Shown here one piece after another: positions 17,232-26,099 of a stretch of 64,000 nucleotides of DNA (positions are counted from its first letter, which is position 1; each line of letters opens with the position of its first letter). Source of the DNA: GWE2-42-39 sp942493345 (lineage in GTDB: Bacteria; Bacteroidota; Bacteroidia; Bacteroidales; Prolixibacteraceae); the NCBI GenBank assembly GCA_942493345.1, contig OW818695.1, forward strand, positions 3,224,001 to 3,288,000, read 5' to 3'. The position numbers were made by a program, and so were the translations under genes. The notes beneath the pieces were generated by a model. It saw nothing but the letters and a program-made list of their open reading frames with translations, had not been told where the DNA came from and ran no database searches.

Positions 17232-20200
17232 ATGATGAAAATATTTTATGGGATCTTGATTTTATTTGCAATGCAAATAAATGGAATGAACAGCAATGCA
17301 CAATCGCTCCAAAAAGGATTTAAAACTCCTCCTGAATCTGCCAGACCATGGGTTTACTGGTTCTGGTCGAACGGCAACCTTTCTAAAGTGGGTATTACAG
17401 CCGATTTAGAAGCCATGAAGCGTGTAGGGATTGGAGGAGTGATAATCATGGAAGTAGACAAACAAGTACCAAAGGGATCTTATGCATTTGGGAGTCCAGA
17501 TTGGCGGGAGCTTTTCAAGTTTATGATTCAGGAAGCAAACAGATTGGGATTAAAGGTAAATATGAACAATGATGCCGGATGGTGCGGAAGTGGTGGCCCC
17601 TGGATACCTGTTGAAAAATCGATGCAGAAAATTGTCTGGTCAGAAACCATTGCTCAGGAATCAAAACAATTTGATTATAAACTACCTCAACCTGAAGCAG
17701 TAAATAATTATTATGAGGATATAATGGTTCTGGCTTTTCCAACTCCTGAAGGCGATGACAAGCAGGTGTCTGATTACAATCCTGAAGTAAAAGTAAGCTC
17801 TGCCGGTTTAAACCTGGATGGGAAAAAATTAATTGATAAGGATGAAAACTCTCAGATGGAATTATCGAAACCTACACCGGGTAACCCTCATGTGGTCGAT
17901 ATAACTTTCCCAAAGTTATTCACTTCCAGATTTCTGACCATTCACCTGATGAAAAACAGATGGACTCTTAATGGTGTCCTTCAAGTATCTGATGATGGAG
18001 AAAATTATAAAACCGTAAAGGAGTTTATTGAAGAGGCTCCAATTATATCAATTGAATTTAATGAGCAAACTGCGAGCCGGTATAGATTAATCTTTAAGCA
18101 GGTTACGAAATCGGAACAACCGCTCAATAAAGTCATAATATCGGAAGTTAATCTGTCCAATACCAGAATAAATGGCATTGAACAAAAATCAATGCTTTTA
18201 CCGCATCCAAATTTGAACAAAAATTCTAACCTTACGATTGTACCTGCAAATTTTCAGTCACTCGAATCTAAATACACAGTTTCGCTGAATCAGGTTTTGA
18301 ACATCACAGATAAGATGAAAAGTGATGGATCAATTTCATGGACTAAACCGCAGGGTAAATGGACTGTTCTGCGCGTTGGCCATACAACCACAGGCAGAAC
18401 AAATCATACCGGACCTGAAAGCGGAGTGGGATATGAGTGTGATAAGCTGAGCAAGGATGCATCTACACTTTTCTTTAACGGCTTGATCGCTAAACTTGTT
18501 GGTGATTCAAAAGAACTGGTTGGCAAATCTTTTGTTTCAACACACATAGACAGTTGGGAAGTAGGTTCTCAGAATTGGACATCCGGTTTATGTGAAGAAT
18601 TTAAGAAACGCCGGGGATATGACCCTATTTCTTATTTTCCCGCAATAATGGGTGTAATCATCAATAACCTGGAAACCACTGAACGTTTTTTATGGGATTT
18701 ACGCAAAACCATTTCAGAAATGATGTTAGAAAATTATGCGGAAAATATTTCTAATTTGGCACATCAAAATGGACTTAAACTATCTATTGAAGCTTACAAC
18801 AAATGTTTGACCGATGAAATGACTTACGCCGGCCGAGCAGATGAACCAATGGCTGAATTTTGGTCATACGGCAAAAAATTTGAATTTGATTTCTCATGCG
18901 CTGAAATGGCTTCTGCTGCTCATGTTTATGGAAAAAAAATTGTAGGTGCGGAAGCCTTTACATCAGGAAATAGAGAAGCTTGGCTTGACCACCCTGGAAA
19001 TAGCAAAGAAATGGGTGATTGGGCTTTTTGTGAAGGTATAAACCGTTTTGTGTTTCACCGTTATGCTATGCAACCATACCAAAATATCACACCTGGTGTT
19101 TCCATGGGTCCATTTGGCTTGCATTATGAACGTACTCAGACGTGGTGGGAGCAATCGGTTGCGTGGCACGAATATTTAGCCCGATGCCAATATTTGTTAC
19201 AACAAGGTTTATTTGTTGCCGATATCTGTTATATTGCCTCTGAATTAACACCTCAAACCTGGACGTCTCCATACAAACGCGACAGTACAAAGTATAAATT
19301 TGATGCATGCCCTCCAGAGGTGGTACTAACTCGTATGTCGGTAAAAGATGGCCTTATCGTTTTACCGGATGGCATGAATTACAAGATTTTGGTTATGCCT
19401 TCCACTGAAACCATGACGCCAAAACTTTTGATAAAAATCAAAGAACTGGTAGTAGCCGGCGCCACCTTGGTTGGAGCTCCTCCAAAAAAAGCATTGGGTT
19501 TAACGAACTTTCCGCAAAGCGACGAAGAAGTACAAAAATTGGCTGCTGAACTATGGGGAAAATGTGATGGACTCGCGGTAAAAGAGACCCGTTTTGGAAA
19601 AGGACGGGTCATCAATGGCAAAACGCCTGAACAAGTACTGGCCGAAATGAAGATTGAACACGATTTTTCATCCGGAGAATTTCTTCGGTTTATTCACAGA
19701 AATATTGATGGCACAGAAGTCTATTTTGTCGCCAATCCAACGAAAAGTCGGATAAACACCATTTGTCAATTCCGGGTTCAGGGAATGCAGCCCCAAATAT
19801 GGGATCCAATGACAGGTAAAACAGAAAAGGCGGCACAGTATGAAGAGTCAAAGGGGAAAATAAAAATGCCTTTATCACTGGAGCCTGAAGGTTCAGTATT
19901 TGTAGTTTTTCAGCCTGAACATAAAATCAATGTTTCTGTAAAAAAACTTGTCCGCGATGGGCAGGAACAAAACATTGACATTGTACAAAATAGGAAAAAT
20001 GAGTTTAAGCTAAATATTGGGCAACCCGGTGATTATAATCTGACTAGTTCTGATGGCAAAGAATATGCTTTTGAGGTTAAGAATATTGCTCAGCCATTAG
20101 AGTTAAAAGGGCCATGGGAAGTTCAATTTATCAGTGGCATGGGTGCTCCGGCTAAAACAACATTTCAGGAACTCATTTCATGGCCAGATCACAAAGAACC

Positions 20201-20705
20201 AGGTATTAAACATTACAGTGGATCTGCCATTTACAGCAAAAATATATCTATTCCAAAAGAGTTGATCGGTAAAAGCAACCTGTTAAAGCTCGATTTAGGG
20301 AAAGTTGCCATTATGGCGGAAGTAAAAGTAAATGAAAAATCCTTGGGGATTCTCTGGAAATCACCTTTTTGTATTGACATCACCGATGCGGTAAAAGTTG
20401 GAATAAACAAAATTGAAATCAAAGTAGTAAATCTCTGGATTAACCGCATGATAGGCGATGAACAATTGCCTGATTACAGTAAGCGTTCACCGGAAGGTGC
20501 CCTTCTTGAATGGCCGCAATGGGTTATAGATGGCCAGCCCAACCCAACTGAAAGATATACGTTTACTACCTTTAAACTATGGGAAAAGGATTCACCACTT
20601 TTAGAGTCAGGCTTAATTGGACCGGTAAGGATTATTTTCGAAAAACAAATTACACTAGGCAACGACAGGATAAAACAAATTAGCCAGCCACCGGGGAAGA
20701 AGTAA
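17232..20705 (+). CDS. GH106-family alpha-L-rhamnosidase-like enzyme
   Basis: This roughly 1157-aa protein (from ATG 17232; the TTG at 17208 and ATG 17235 are alternatives) has a signal peptide ending near NSNAQ. The segment RPWVYWFWSNGNLSKVGI with GIGGVIIMEVD and NMNNDAGWCGSGGPW matches GH106 rhamnosidases. These have an N-terminal TIM barrel interrupted by a beta-sandwich insertion (about residues 190-330 here), then further beta-sandwich domains. The C-terminus from about 955 resembles a galactose-binding-like domain (LKGPWEVQF, YSKNISIP). The length is normal for the family. It would remove terminal alpha-L-rhamnose from the glycan side chains. It is the last intact gene before the fragment zone at 20.7-21.3 kb. 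Catalytic acids were not assigned individually. Confidence 0.88.
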   Translation: MMKIFYGILILFAMQINGMNSNAQSLQKGFKTPPESARPWVYWFWSNGNLSKVGITADLEAMKRVGIGGVIIMEVDKQVPKGSYAFGSPDWRELFKFMIQEANRLGLKVNMNNDAGWCGSGGPWIPVEKSMQKIVWSETIAQESKQFDYKLPQPEAVNNYYEDIMVLAFPTPEGDDKQVSDYNPEVKVSSAGLNLDGKKLIDKDENSQMELSKPTPGNPHVVDITFPKLFTSRFLTIHLMKNRWTLNGVLQVSDDGENYKTVKEFIEEAPIISIEFNEQTASRYRLIFKQVTKSEQPLNKVIISEVNLSNTRINGIEQKSMLLPHPNLNKNSNLTIVPANFQSLESKYTVSLNQVLNITDKMKSDGSISWTKPQGKWTVLRVGHTTTGRTNHTGPESGVGYECDKLSKDASTLFFNGLIAKLVGDSKELVGKSFVSTHIDSWEVGSQNWTSGLCEEFKKRRGYDPISYFPAIMGVIINNLETTERFLWDLRKTISEMMLENYAENISNLAHQNGLKLSIEAYNKCLTDEMTYAGRADEPMAEFWSYGKKFEFDFSCAEMASAAHVYGKKIVGAEAFTSGNREAWLDHPGNSKEMGDWAFCEGINRFVFHRYAMQPYQNITPGVSMGPFGLHYERTQTWWEQSVAWHEYLARCQYLLQQGLFVADICYIASELTPQTWTSPYKRDSTKYKFDACPPEVVLTRMSVKDGLIVLPDGMNYKILVMPSTETMTPKLLIKIKELVVAGATLVGAPPKKALGLTNFPQSDEEVQKLAAELWGKCDGLAVKETRFGKGRVINGKTPEQVLAEMKIEHDFSSGEFLRFIHRNIDGTEVYFVANPTKSRINTICQFRVQGMQPQIWDPMTGKTEKAAQYEESKGKIKMPLSLEPEGSVFVVFQPEHKINVSVKKLVRDGQEQNIDIVQNRKNEFKLNIGQPGDYNLTSSDGKEYAFEVKNIAQPLELKGPWEVQFISGMGAPAKTTFQELISWPDHKEPGIKHYSGSAIYSKNISIPKELIGKSNLLKLDLGKVAIMAEVKVNEKSLGILWKSPFCIDITDAVKVGINKIEIKVVNLWINRMIGDEQLPDYSKRSPEGALLEWPQWVIDGQPNPTERYTFTTFKLWEKDSPLLESGLIGPVRIIFEKQITLGNDRIKQISQPPGKK

Positions 20706-20821
20706 TCATTGCCAAAGACTTGCGGTTAGCCATGAGAATTGATGTGGTTATCACATCACCTGACCAGTCTGGGAATACTGAAACTGCGTTTTTATGATAT
20801 TCTTCAAGAATAAATTGCGTA
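20706..20821. other. Start of the fragment zone, nothing coherent seen
   Basis: One frame is open for about 28 codons (IAKDLRLAMRIDVVITSPDQ then a stop), but I recognise no family. It probably belongs to the same decayed stretch as the fragments at 20822-21286. Confidence 0.3.
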
Positions 20822-21055
20822 ATGATTATGAAAATAAAAATAGGATTATTCGGAATTGGCCTCGATACACACTGGCCTCAATTTGATGGATTACCAGATA
20901 ACCTCAAAAGATACGTTGAAAATAATTTAATTTCGGTTCTTGTGGGAGAGTCGGGATTACCTCCGTCTTGTGAACAAAATAGAAACAGGTATCGGATTGA
21001 CGGAAACTTTACAGGAATCGGGGAATCCCATCTACCCGTTTTTAGAATTTGCTGA
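20822..21055 (+). pseudogene. Fragment of an L-fucose/L-arabinose isomerase-like gene
   Basis: The first about 40 codons (KIKIGLFGIGLDTHWPQFDG and on) look like the N-terminus of sugar isomerases related to L-fucose isomerase, which begin with KIGLFGxGLDxYWxQF. Those proteins are over 400 aa; here the similarity ends around 20950 and the frame stops at 21055. It is a decayed remnant, not a 77-aa protein. Sugar isomerases are normal PUL members, so the ancestral locus may have encoded catabolism of the released sugar. Confidence 0.55.
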
Positions 21056-21212
21056 CCTGTTCAGGGGTGAATATGGATTTGAAGGTATTGCCATGACTGA
21101 TTGGTAAAACATGAACTACTTTCCTTCCATTCAAAATTGAATTCCTGAATCGGGCATCTCCCTTTTAATGCCATCCAATCAGAATGTTATCAATTACATT
21201 AAACAATCATCC
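20990..21212 (+). pseudogene. Fragments of a GH3-like beta-glycosidase
   Basis: In one frame FLEFADLFRGEYGFEGIAMTDW ends in a stop at about 21106. In the characterised family, the nucleophile Asp of GH3 lies in just such a GFxGxxMTDW context. About 40 bp later, in another frame, ESGISLLMPSNQNVINYIK resembles the AGxDLLMP segment that follows in GH3. Two pieces in the right order but in different frames mean a broken gene. The assignment rests on short motifs only. Confidence 0.45.
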
Positions 21213-21286
21213 CGCCATGGAGCGATTTCGAATTAGACTCTTCGGAACAAGTATTACCTCAGATACTGGCTGATGCCGGCCTTTCT
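21206..21286 (+). pseudogene. Internal fragment of an S1 sulfatase
   Basis: About 27 codons read IIPPWSDFELDSSEQVLPQ and then ILADAG. This is nearly identical to the segment PPWSDFGLDTSEQLLPQML of the intact sulfatase at 45188-46609 (residues about 96-115), and the rest of the gene is absent. It lies about 30 bp before operator B, so a deletion or recombination has brought a sulfatase interior next to the regulatory region of the SusC operon. Confidence 0.7.
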
Positions 21287-21321
21287 CACTTCTACAAAGA
21301 AGGGACAAAGATCAGGACGAA

Positions 21322-21389
21322 TGTTCGCGTGATAGCATTTTTGTTCGGTATGGCAATTGACGTTCATTGAGCCGCTTTTTCTGAACAAT
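21322..21389 (+). promoter_or_regulatory. Candidate HTCS operator, copy B
   Basis: The left half (21322-21346) is TGTTC, GCG, then TGATAGCATTTTTGTTC. The right half (21376-21389) is TTTTTCTGAACAAT, and GAACAAT begins 61 bp after the left half starts. The flank GGACGAA before the left half and the G after it are shared with copy C at 49347. It lies 78 bp before the SusC ATG at 21468. Confidence 0.7.
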
Positions 21390-21443
21390 ACTGACAGAAG
21401 TAGAAATAAAATGCTAGTATACACAACCGGGCAATTTCTAAAT

Positions 21444-21451
21444 TTACTTTG
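21444..21451 (+). promoter_or_regulatory. Near-consensus -7 element of import module 1
   Basis: TTACTTTG matches TAnnTTTG except at position 2. It sits 55 bp after the right half of operator B, close to the 49-50 bp seen at the other two operators, and 17 bp before the SusC ATG. Confidence 0.4.
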
Positions 21452-21467
21452 ATCAAATCTATAACCT

Positions 21468-24332
21468 ATGATTATGAAACAAAAAATGCGAACAAGAAAA
21501 TTTCGATGGTATTTTCTGTTGCTTCTTTTGTTTTCCTGTCCCAGTCTTACATGGGCACAACAGGGAACCGAAGAAACGGTAGAAGCTAAAAGAAAGCCAT
21601 TAGATTTAATTTTTCAGAAAATTGATGCTGCTGATTTTAATGGGTCTGCTTATACCCTAAGCGGCGAAGAAATCCGTAATTTACCAGTTACCAGCCTGAC
21701 CAATGTATTGGCGGGTATGGTTCCGGGCTTCTTTTCCCGACAGGCGGAAGGTGGAATGGTAAATGAAGGTGCAGCTTATTGGATCCGGGGGAGCCGTACC
21801 TATTCCGAAGGAGTATTGGTATTGGTTGACGGACAGGAACGAAGTTTTGGTATTTTATCGCCTCATGAGGTTGAGAGCATTACCGTACTGAAAGATGCAG
21901 CAGCTACTGTATTATACGGAATGCGTGGGGCAAACGGGGCTATTCTGGTCAATACACGTAAAGGCCGTACGGGTAAACCATCCGTGGAATTTACGGCTCA
22001 ATTGATAAATCAGCAGCCCATTACTTTACTAAATCCATTAGGCTCGCTCGATTATGCAGAGAATTACAACAGGGCATTAAAAAGCGACGGCATGGACGAA
22101 ACCAACATGTATTCTCAATACTACATGTCGAACTATCGGAATCGCACGGGAGTAAATCCTGAATTATATCCCGATATTAACTGGATGGACGATTACTATA
22201 AAAAATCGTCCTGGCTAAATCGGTATAACCTGAATATATCAGGCGGATCGGAGCGTACCCGTTACTTTGTAAATGCAGGTATACTTACCCAGTCGGGCAT
22301 GTTTGTTACGGATGACGAATTTACTTATAAAACAAATAATAATGTTGACCGTTACAATGTGCGTTCCAATGTCGAGTTTGACGTAACATCCTCTACATTG
22401 TTGTCAATCGATTTATACGGCTGGTACGAAAAACAGAACCGCCCGGGAGGCGACTCGTATGCTACCTATAACATTTTGACAATAACACCTCCCAATGCAT
22501 TTCCAGCTTACTATCTCGACAACGGGAGCTATGTTGACCAGAGTGGTAACATTATTACCGGTATTAATGGTAAAATTATTGCCGGGAATGGGGTTAATAC
22601 CAATCCTTGGGCTTTGTTGAACCGGAGCGGTTATTCAACTTTAGAAAAAGTTTATGGTTCGTTTCGTGCACAACTCACACAAGATTTGTCTGCTTTAACC
22701 CAAGGGTTGAAGGCTTCTGTAATTTTATCGATGGATTCGTATGCACAGGCAGTAGCCGACCGTACAAAAGGATATGCCTATTATCAGATTGTTGATCCTA
22801 CGAACTCCGACGTATTAAGAAAAACGGGGACCGATGGCAAAATGGCCAACGATGTAACCACAAAAGATTCAGAAAGACGTACTTCTCTGGATATGAAACT
22901 TTCGTATGCCCGGCAGTTTGGACTTCACGGTGTGTCTGCCATCGCTTTCTATAACCAGTATGAATATGCGGACGAAGTATCTATTCCCAACCGTTTTCAG
23001 GGAGCAGGAGCATGGTTGGGCTACAACTACGATAAACGATATGGCCTCGATTTGATGATGAGTTATCAGGGAGCATACAAATTTGCCAAAGGCAACCGTT
23101 TTGGATTTTTCCCCACGGTTGCTGCCGGTTGGACTATCTCGAATGAATCGTTCTTTAAAGGTATCAAAGAATTTGTTCCATACTTAAAGCTGAAAGCTTC
23201 GTACGGACAACTGGGTAGTCATCGTGGTGTTAGCGATTTCCGTTTCATGGGACGTTTGAGTCCAACGAGTGGTATTTATTATTTCGGAACTGCCATGGGG
23301 AGCGCTACCGGGTATTTAGAAGATATTATTGCCAACCCCGGTCTTACCTGGGAAAAATCGGAACAAACGAACCTTGGAATTGAAGCCAGGTTATTTAAAA
23401 ACAGATTGTCAGTATCAGCTGAATATTTCCGCGATAACCGTTCCGATATTTATGTGAGCAATAACCGTATTAGCTCCCTTTTGGGAATCAGTGCCGTAGT
23501 AGACGAGAATATCGGGGAGATGTATACCAATGGATGTGACTTGGCTGCAATGTGGAATTCTAAAATCGGGAAAGTTGGATATACTATTGGAGGTACTTAT
23601 TCTTTCTCCCGAAATATGGTTACAAAAGTGGGCGAAGCCGATCAACCCTATTCTTGGATGCAGACCGCAGGATATTCACGTGGAATAAAAAAGGGATATA
23701 TTGCAGAGGGCTTTTTTAGTTCTTATGAAGAGATTGCAGCTGCCCCTAAACATACTTTTTCAGAAGTACATCCAGGCGATATCCGTTATAAAGATATTAA
23801 CAGCGATGGGATAATTAATACCAACGACCGCGTACCTATCGGGTACGGAGATACTCCTGAAATATTTTATGGTTTTACTCTTGGTTTGTCGTATAAGGGT
23901 TTTGGTATTAATGCTCTATTCCAGGGGATCGCCCATGTGTCGCGTTATTTAGATGGACGGGTCGCTTTCCCGTTTATTGCCAAAGGAAATATTTACGAGT
24001 ATCAGCTCGATTACTGGACCCCGGAAAATAGTACTGCAAAATTACCTTCTATTTCAACAATTAACTCGGGAGGTTTAAACAATATGCAGGCTTCTTCATT
24101 CTGGGTTCGGAATTCCGATTATTTACGACTGAGTACATTAGAACTTTATTACGATTTCCCGGAATTGATGTTTAAGAAGACATTCGTTAAAAATCTCCGG
24201 GTATTTGCAAGCGGATATAATCTATTTACATGGACAAACTATGACAGTCCCTTGCATCCGGAGTCCAATCCAGATGCGGCCAGTATGCCGATTACCCGGA
24301 ATGTTAGCTTAGGATGTTCCATTAAATTCTGA
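21468..24332 (+). CDS. SusC-like TonB-dependent transporter without N-terminal extension domain
   Basis: This 954-aa outer-membrane barrel imports oligosaccharides using TonB energy. The signal peptide ends near LTWAQ. Unlike the other three SusC proteins here it has no carboxypeptidase-regulatory-like domain: after about 45 residues it goes straight to the plug (LPVTSLTNVLAGMVPGFFSR, LVDGQERSF, VLYGMRGANGAILVNTRKG). The barrel ends in a Phe-terminal strand (NVSLGCSIKF). ATG 21468 or 21474 could be the start. It is the first gene of import module 1, directly behind operator B, with SusD starting 5 bp after its stop. The short form and the lack of an obvious TonB box are unusual for the SusC class. 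Confidence 0.93.
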   Translation: MIMKQKMRTRKFRWYFLLLLLFSCPSLTWAQQGTEETVEAKRKPLDLIFQKIDAADFNGSAYTLSGEEIRNLPVTSLTNVLAGMVPGFFSRQAEGGMVNEGAAYWIRGSRTYSEGVLVLVDGQERSFGILSPHEVESITVLKDAAATVLYGMRGANGAILVNTRKGRTGKPSVEFTAQLINQQPITLLNPLGSLDYAENYNRALKSDGMDETNMYSQYYMSNYRNRTGVNPELYPDINWMDDYYKKSSWLNRYNLNISGGSERTRYFVNAGILTQSGMFVTDDEFTYKTNNNVDRYNVRSNVEFDVTSSTLLSIDLYGWYEKQNRPGGDSYATYNILTITPPNAFPAYYLDNGSYVDQSGNIITGINGKIIAGNGVNTNPWALLNRSGYSTLEKVYGSFRAQLTQDLSALTQGLKASVILSMDSYAQAVADRTKGYAYYQIVDPTNSDVLRKTGTDGKMANDVTTKDSERRTSLDMKLSYARQFGLHGVSAIAFYNQYEYADEVSIPNRFQGAGAWLGYNYDKRYGLDLMMSYQGAYKFAKGNRFGFFPTVAAGWTISNESFFKGIKEFVPYLKLKASYGQLGSHRGVSDFRFMGRLSPTSGIYYFGTAMGSATGYLEDIIANPGLTWEKSEQTNLGIEARLFKNRLSVSAEYFRDNRSDIYVSNNRISSLLGISAVVDENIGEMYTNGCDLAAMWNSKIGKVGYTIGGTYSFSRNMVTKVGEADQPYSWMQTAGYSRGIKKGYIAEGFFSSYEEIAAAPKHTFSEVHPGDIRYKDINSDGIINTNDRVPIGYGDTPEIFYGFTLGLSYKGFGINALFQGIAHVSRYLDGRVAFPFIAKGNIYEYQLDYWTPENSTAKLPSISTINSGGLNNMQASSFWVRNSDYLRLSTLELYYDFPELMFKKTFVKNLRVFASGYNLFTWTNYDSPLHPESNPDAASMPITRNVSLGCSIKF

Positions 24333-24337
24333 TAGAC

Positions 24338-26071
24338 ATGAGAAATAAATTCAAAATATTAACAGCATCTTTTGCTTTTTTGTTCTTCGCAGGGTGCGAA
24401 TATCTGGACGAAACCCCGTATGACTGGGCTCAGCCAGAAGATATATTCACTGCCGAAAACAATTATGTACGGCCGATAAACCAAACCTACTCGTATATGA
24501 AAGACGGGTTCAGCCGGATTTCAAGCTCATTTCTTGATGCAGCTACCGATGACGGGATGTGTACCGTGACCGGATCATCCATCCACCGACTTTCAAGGGC
24601 TTTTGTAACTTCCAACAGCGCTATTGAAGGATGTTGGGAAACATCGTATCAAGGAATCAGACAAGCTTTGTATGTCCAGAAAAACCTGGAAGAACAAAAA
24701 CTGGTATTGAATAATAAAACGGATGCAGAGGTGCTTCAGATCAAATCGGTTTATTCCGGTGAAATGTATGCATTGCGGGCATTATTCGAGTTCGACCTGC
24801 TGAGACATTATGGTGGTTATCCCATCATTAATAAATATTATTCGTTGGGAGATCCTGAGATTGATCAAAAAGCAAGAGATTCATTTGACGATTGTGTCCA
24901 GAATATCATGAACCTTTGTGATTCTGCGACGAAATATTTAGATGTAGAACCACTCGGGGGAACCGGAGGTTTTGGCCGTATGACGAAAGGAATGGCTTTA
25001 GCAATAAAAGCGAAAACGTTAATTTATTCTGCCAGTCCATTGTTTAATCAAGCAGGCAATACCAATCCGTTGATTGGGCATACTGCTACAGCCGATGCCG
25101 ATAAAAAAATCCGATGGGAAGCGGCTGCTGAAGCCTGTGCCGCAGTTATTAACCTGAAAAAAGCAAACGGCAGTAATAAATACGTCTTGTTCACCGGCTA
25201 TGAGAAATTGTTTATTACTTGTCCCAATGATGAGTATATCGTGTTCAACGCCGCAGCGAAGTCAAACGGGCTCGAAAACCGCCAGTACCCGCCTACAATT
25301 TCTAAAAACTCAGGCGGCGGTACAGTGCCGACCCAGGAATTGGTCGATGCTTTCACCATGTCGAGCGGTGCTGGATATGTAAGAAGCAATGCTGCTACAC
25401 AGTACACCGGCAGAGATCCCCGATTCAATATTATTATTGGTTATAACGGTTCAACGTATGGTGCCCGTGGAAAGATATACACAAAAAATGGCGACGGAGC
25501 TACTATGGATGCGCTGAATTCAGTGGTTGATAAATCGACCAATACCGGTTATTATTTACGCAAGTTCCTCGACACCAATGTGAACTTCTCGATTGCCAAT
25601 CCGGTTACCACATTTCATCTGTTTCCGATCATCCGGTTGGCCGACATCTTGTTGTTGTATGCTGAAGCGATGAACGAGGCCTACGGCATCGATGTGGATC
25701 CGAAAGGTTACGGTCTCACGGCAAAAGGAGCAGTACTGAAAGTACGTTTACGTGGCGGGTTTACAGCTACGGATCAATATCTGACCGGAGTAGTTACCAA
25801 GGAACAAATGTTGGACAAAATCAAAAACGAGCGTCGTGTTGAGCTTGCTTTTGAAGAACAGCGTTATTTCGACTTACGGAGATGGATGGATGGCGATAAA
25901 TTAAACCAGCCGGTTACCGGGATTCGTATTGAAGATAATGCAGGAACCCTGAATTACAGCTATTTTGTTGTTGACGAACAACGTAAGTTTGATACAAAAA
26001 TGTATTTGCATCCTATACCGCTGAGTGAAATGAAGATTTCACCGAATTTGGTTCAAAATCCAGGTTGGTAA
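24338..26071 (+). CDS. SusD-like surface glycan-binding lipoprotein
   Basis: This 577-aa lipoprotein has lipidated Cys20 in FFAGC followed by EYLDE, an acidic stretch typical of surface export in Bacteroidota. TPR-like helices (YSGEMYALRALFEFDLLRHYGGYP) and the C-terminal hallmark RRVELAFEEQRYFDLRRW with final QNPGW identify the SusD/RagB family. It forms the lid of the SusC barrel encoded 5 bp upstream and selects the glycan to be imported. Length is normal. The very short gap indicates co-transcription and probably coupled translation. Confidence 0.95.
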   Translation: MRNKFKILTASFAFLFFAGCEYLDETPYDWAQPEDIFTAENNYVRPINQTYSYMKDGFSRISSSFLDAATDDGMCTVTGSSIHRLSRAFVTSNSAIEGCWETSYQGIRQALYVQKNLEEQKLVLNNKTDAEVLQIKSVYSGEMYALRALFEFDLLRHYGGYPIINKYYSLGDPEIDQKARDSFDDCVQNIMNLCDSATKYLDVEPLGGTGGFGRMTKGMALAIKAKTLIYSASPLFNQAGNTNPLIGHTATADADKKIRWEAAAEACAAVINLKKANGSNKYVLFTGYEKLFITCPNDEYIVFNAAAKSNGLENRQYPPTISKNSGGGTVPTQELVDAFTMSSGAGYVRSNAATQYTGRDPRFNIIIGYNGSTYGARGKIYTKNGDGATMDALNSVVDKSTNTGYYLRKFLDTNVNFSIANPVTTFHLFPIIRLADILLLYAEAMNEAYGIDVDPKGYGLTAKGAVLKVRLRGGFTATDQYLTGVVTKEQMLDKIKNERRVELAFEEQRYFDLRRWMDGDKLNQPVTGIRIEDNAGTLNYSYFVVDEQRKFDTKMYLHPIPLSEMKISPNLVQNPGW

Positions 26072-26099
26072 ATACGGGTAAGCAATAAAAAATATATAT

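Noticed and set aside
20822..21055. A real 77-aa protein
   Set aside because: Only its N-terminal half resembles a protein family, and that family is over 400 aa long. The rest changes frame into other fragments.
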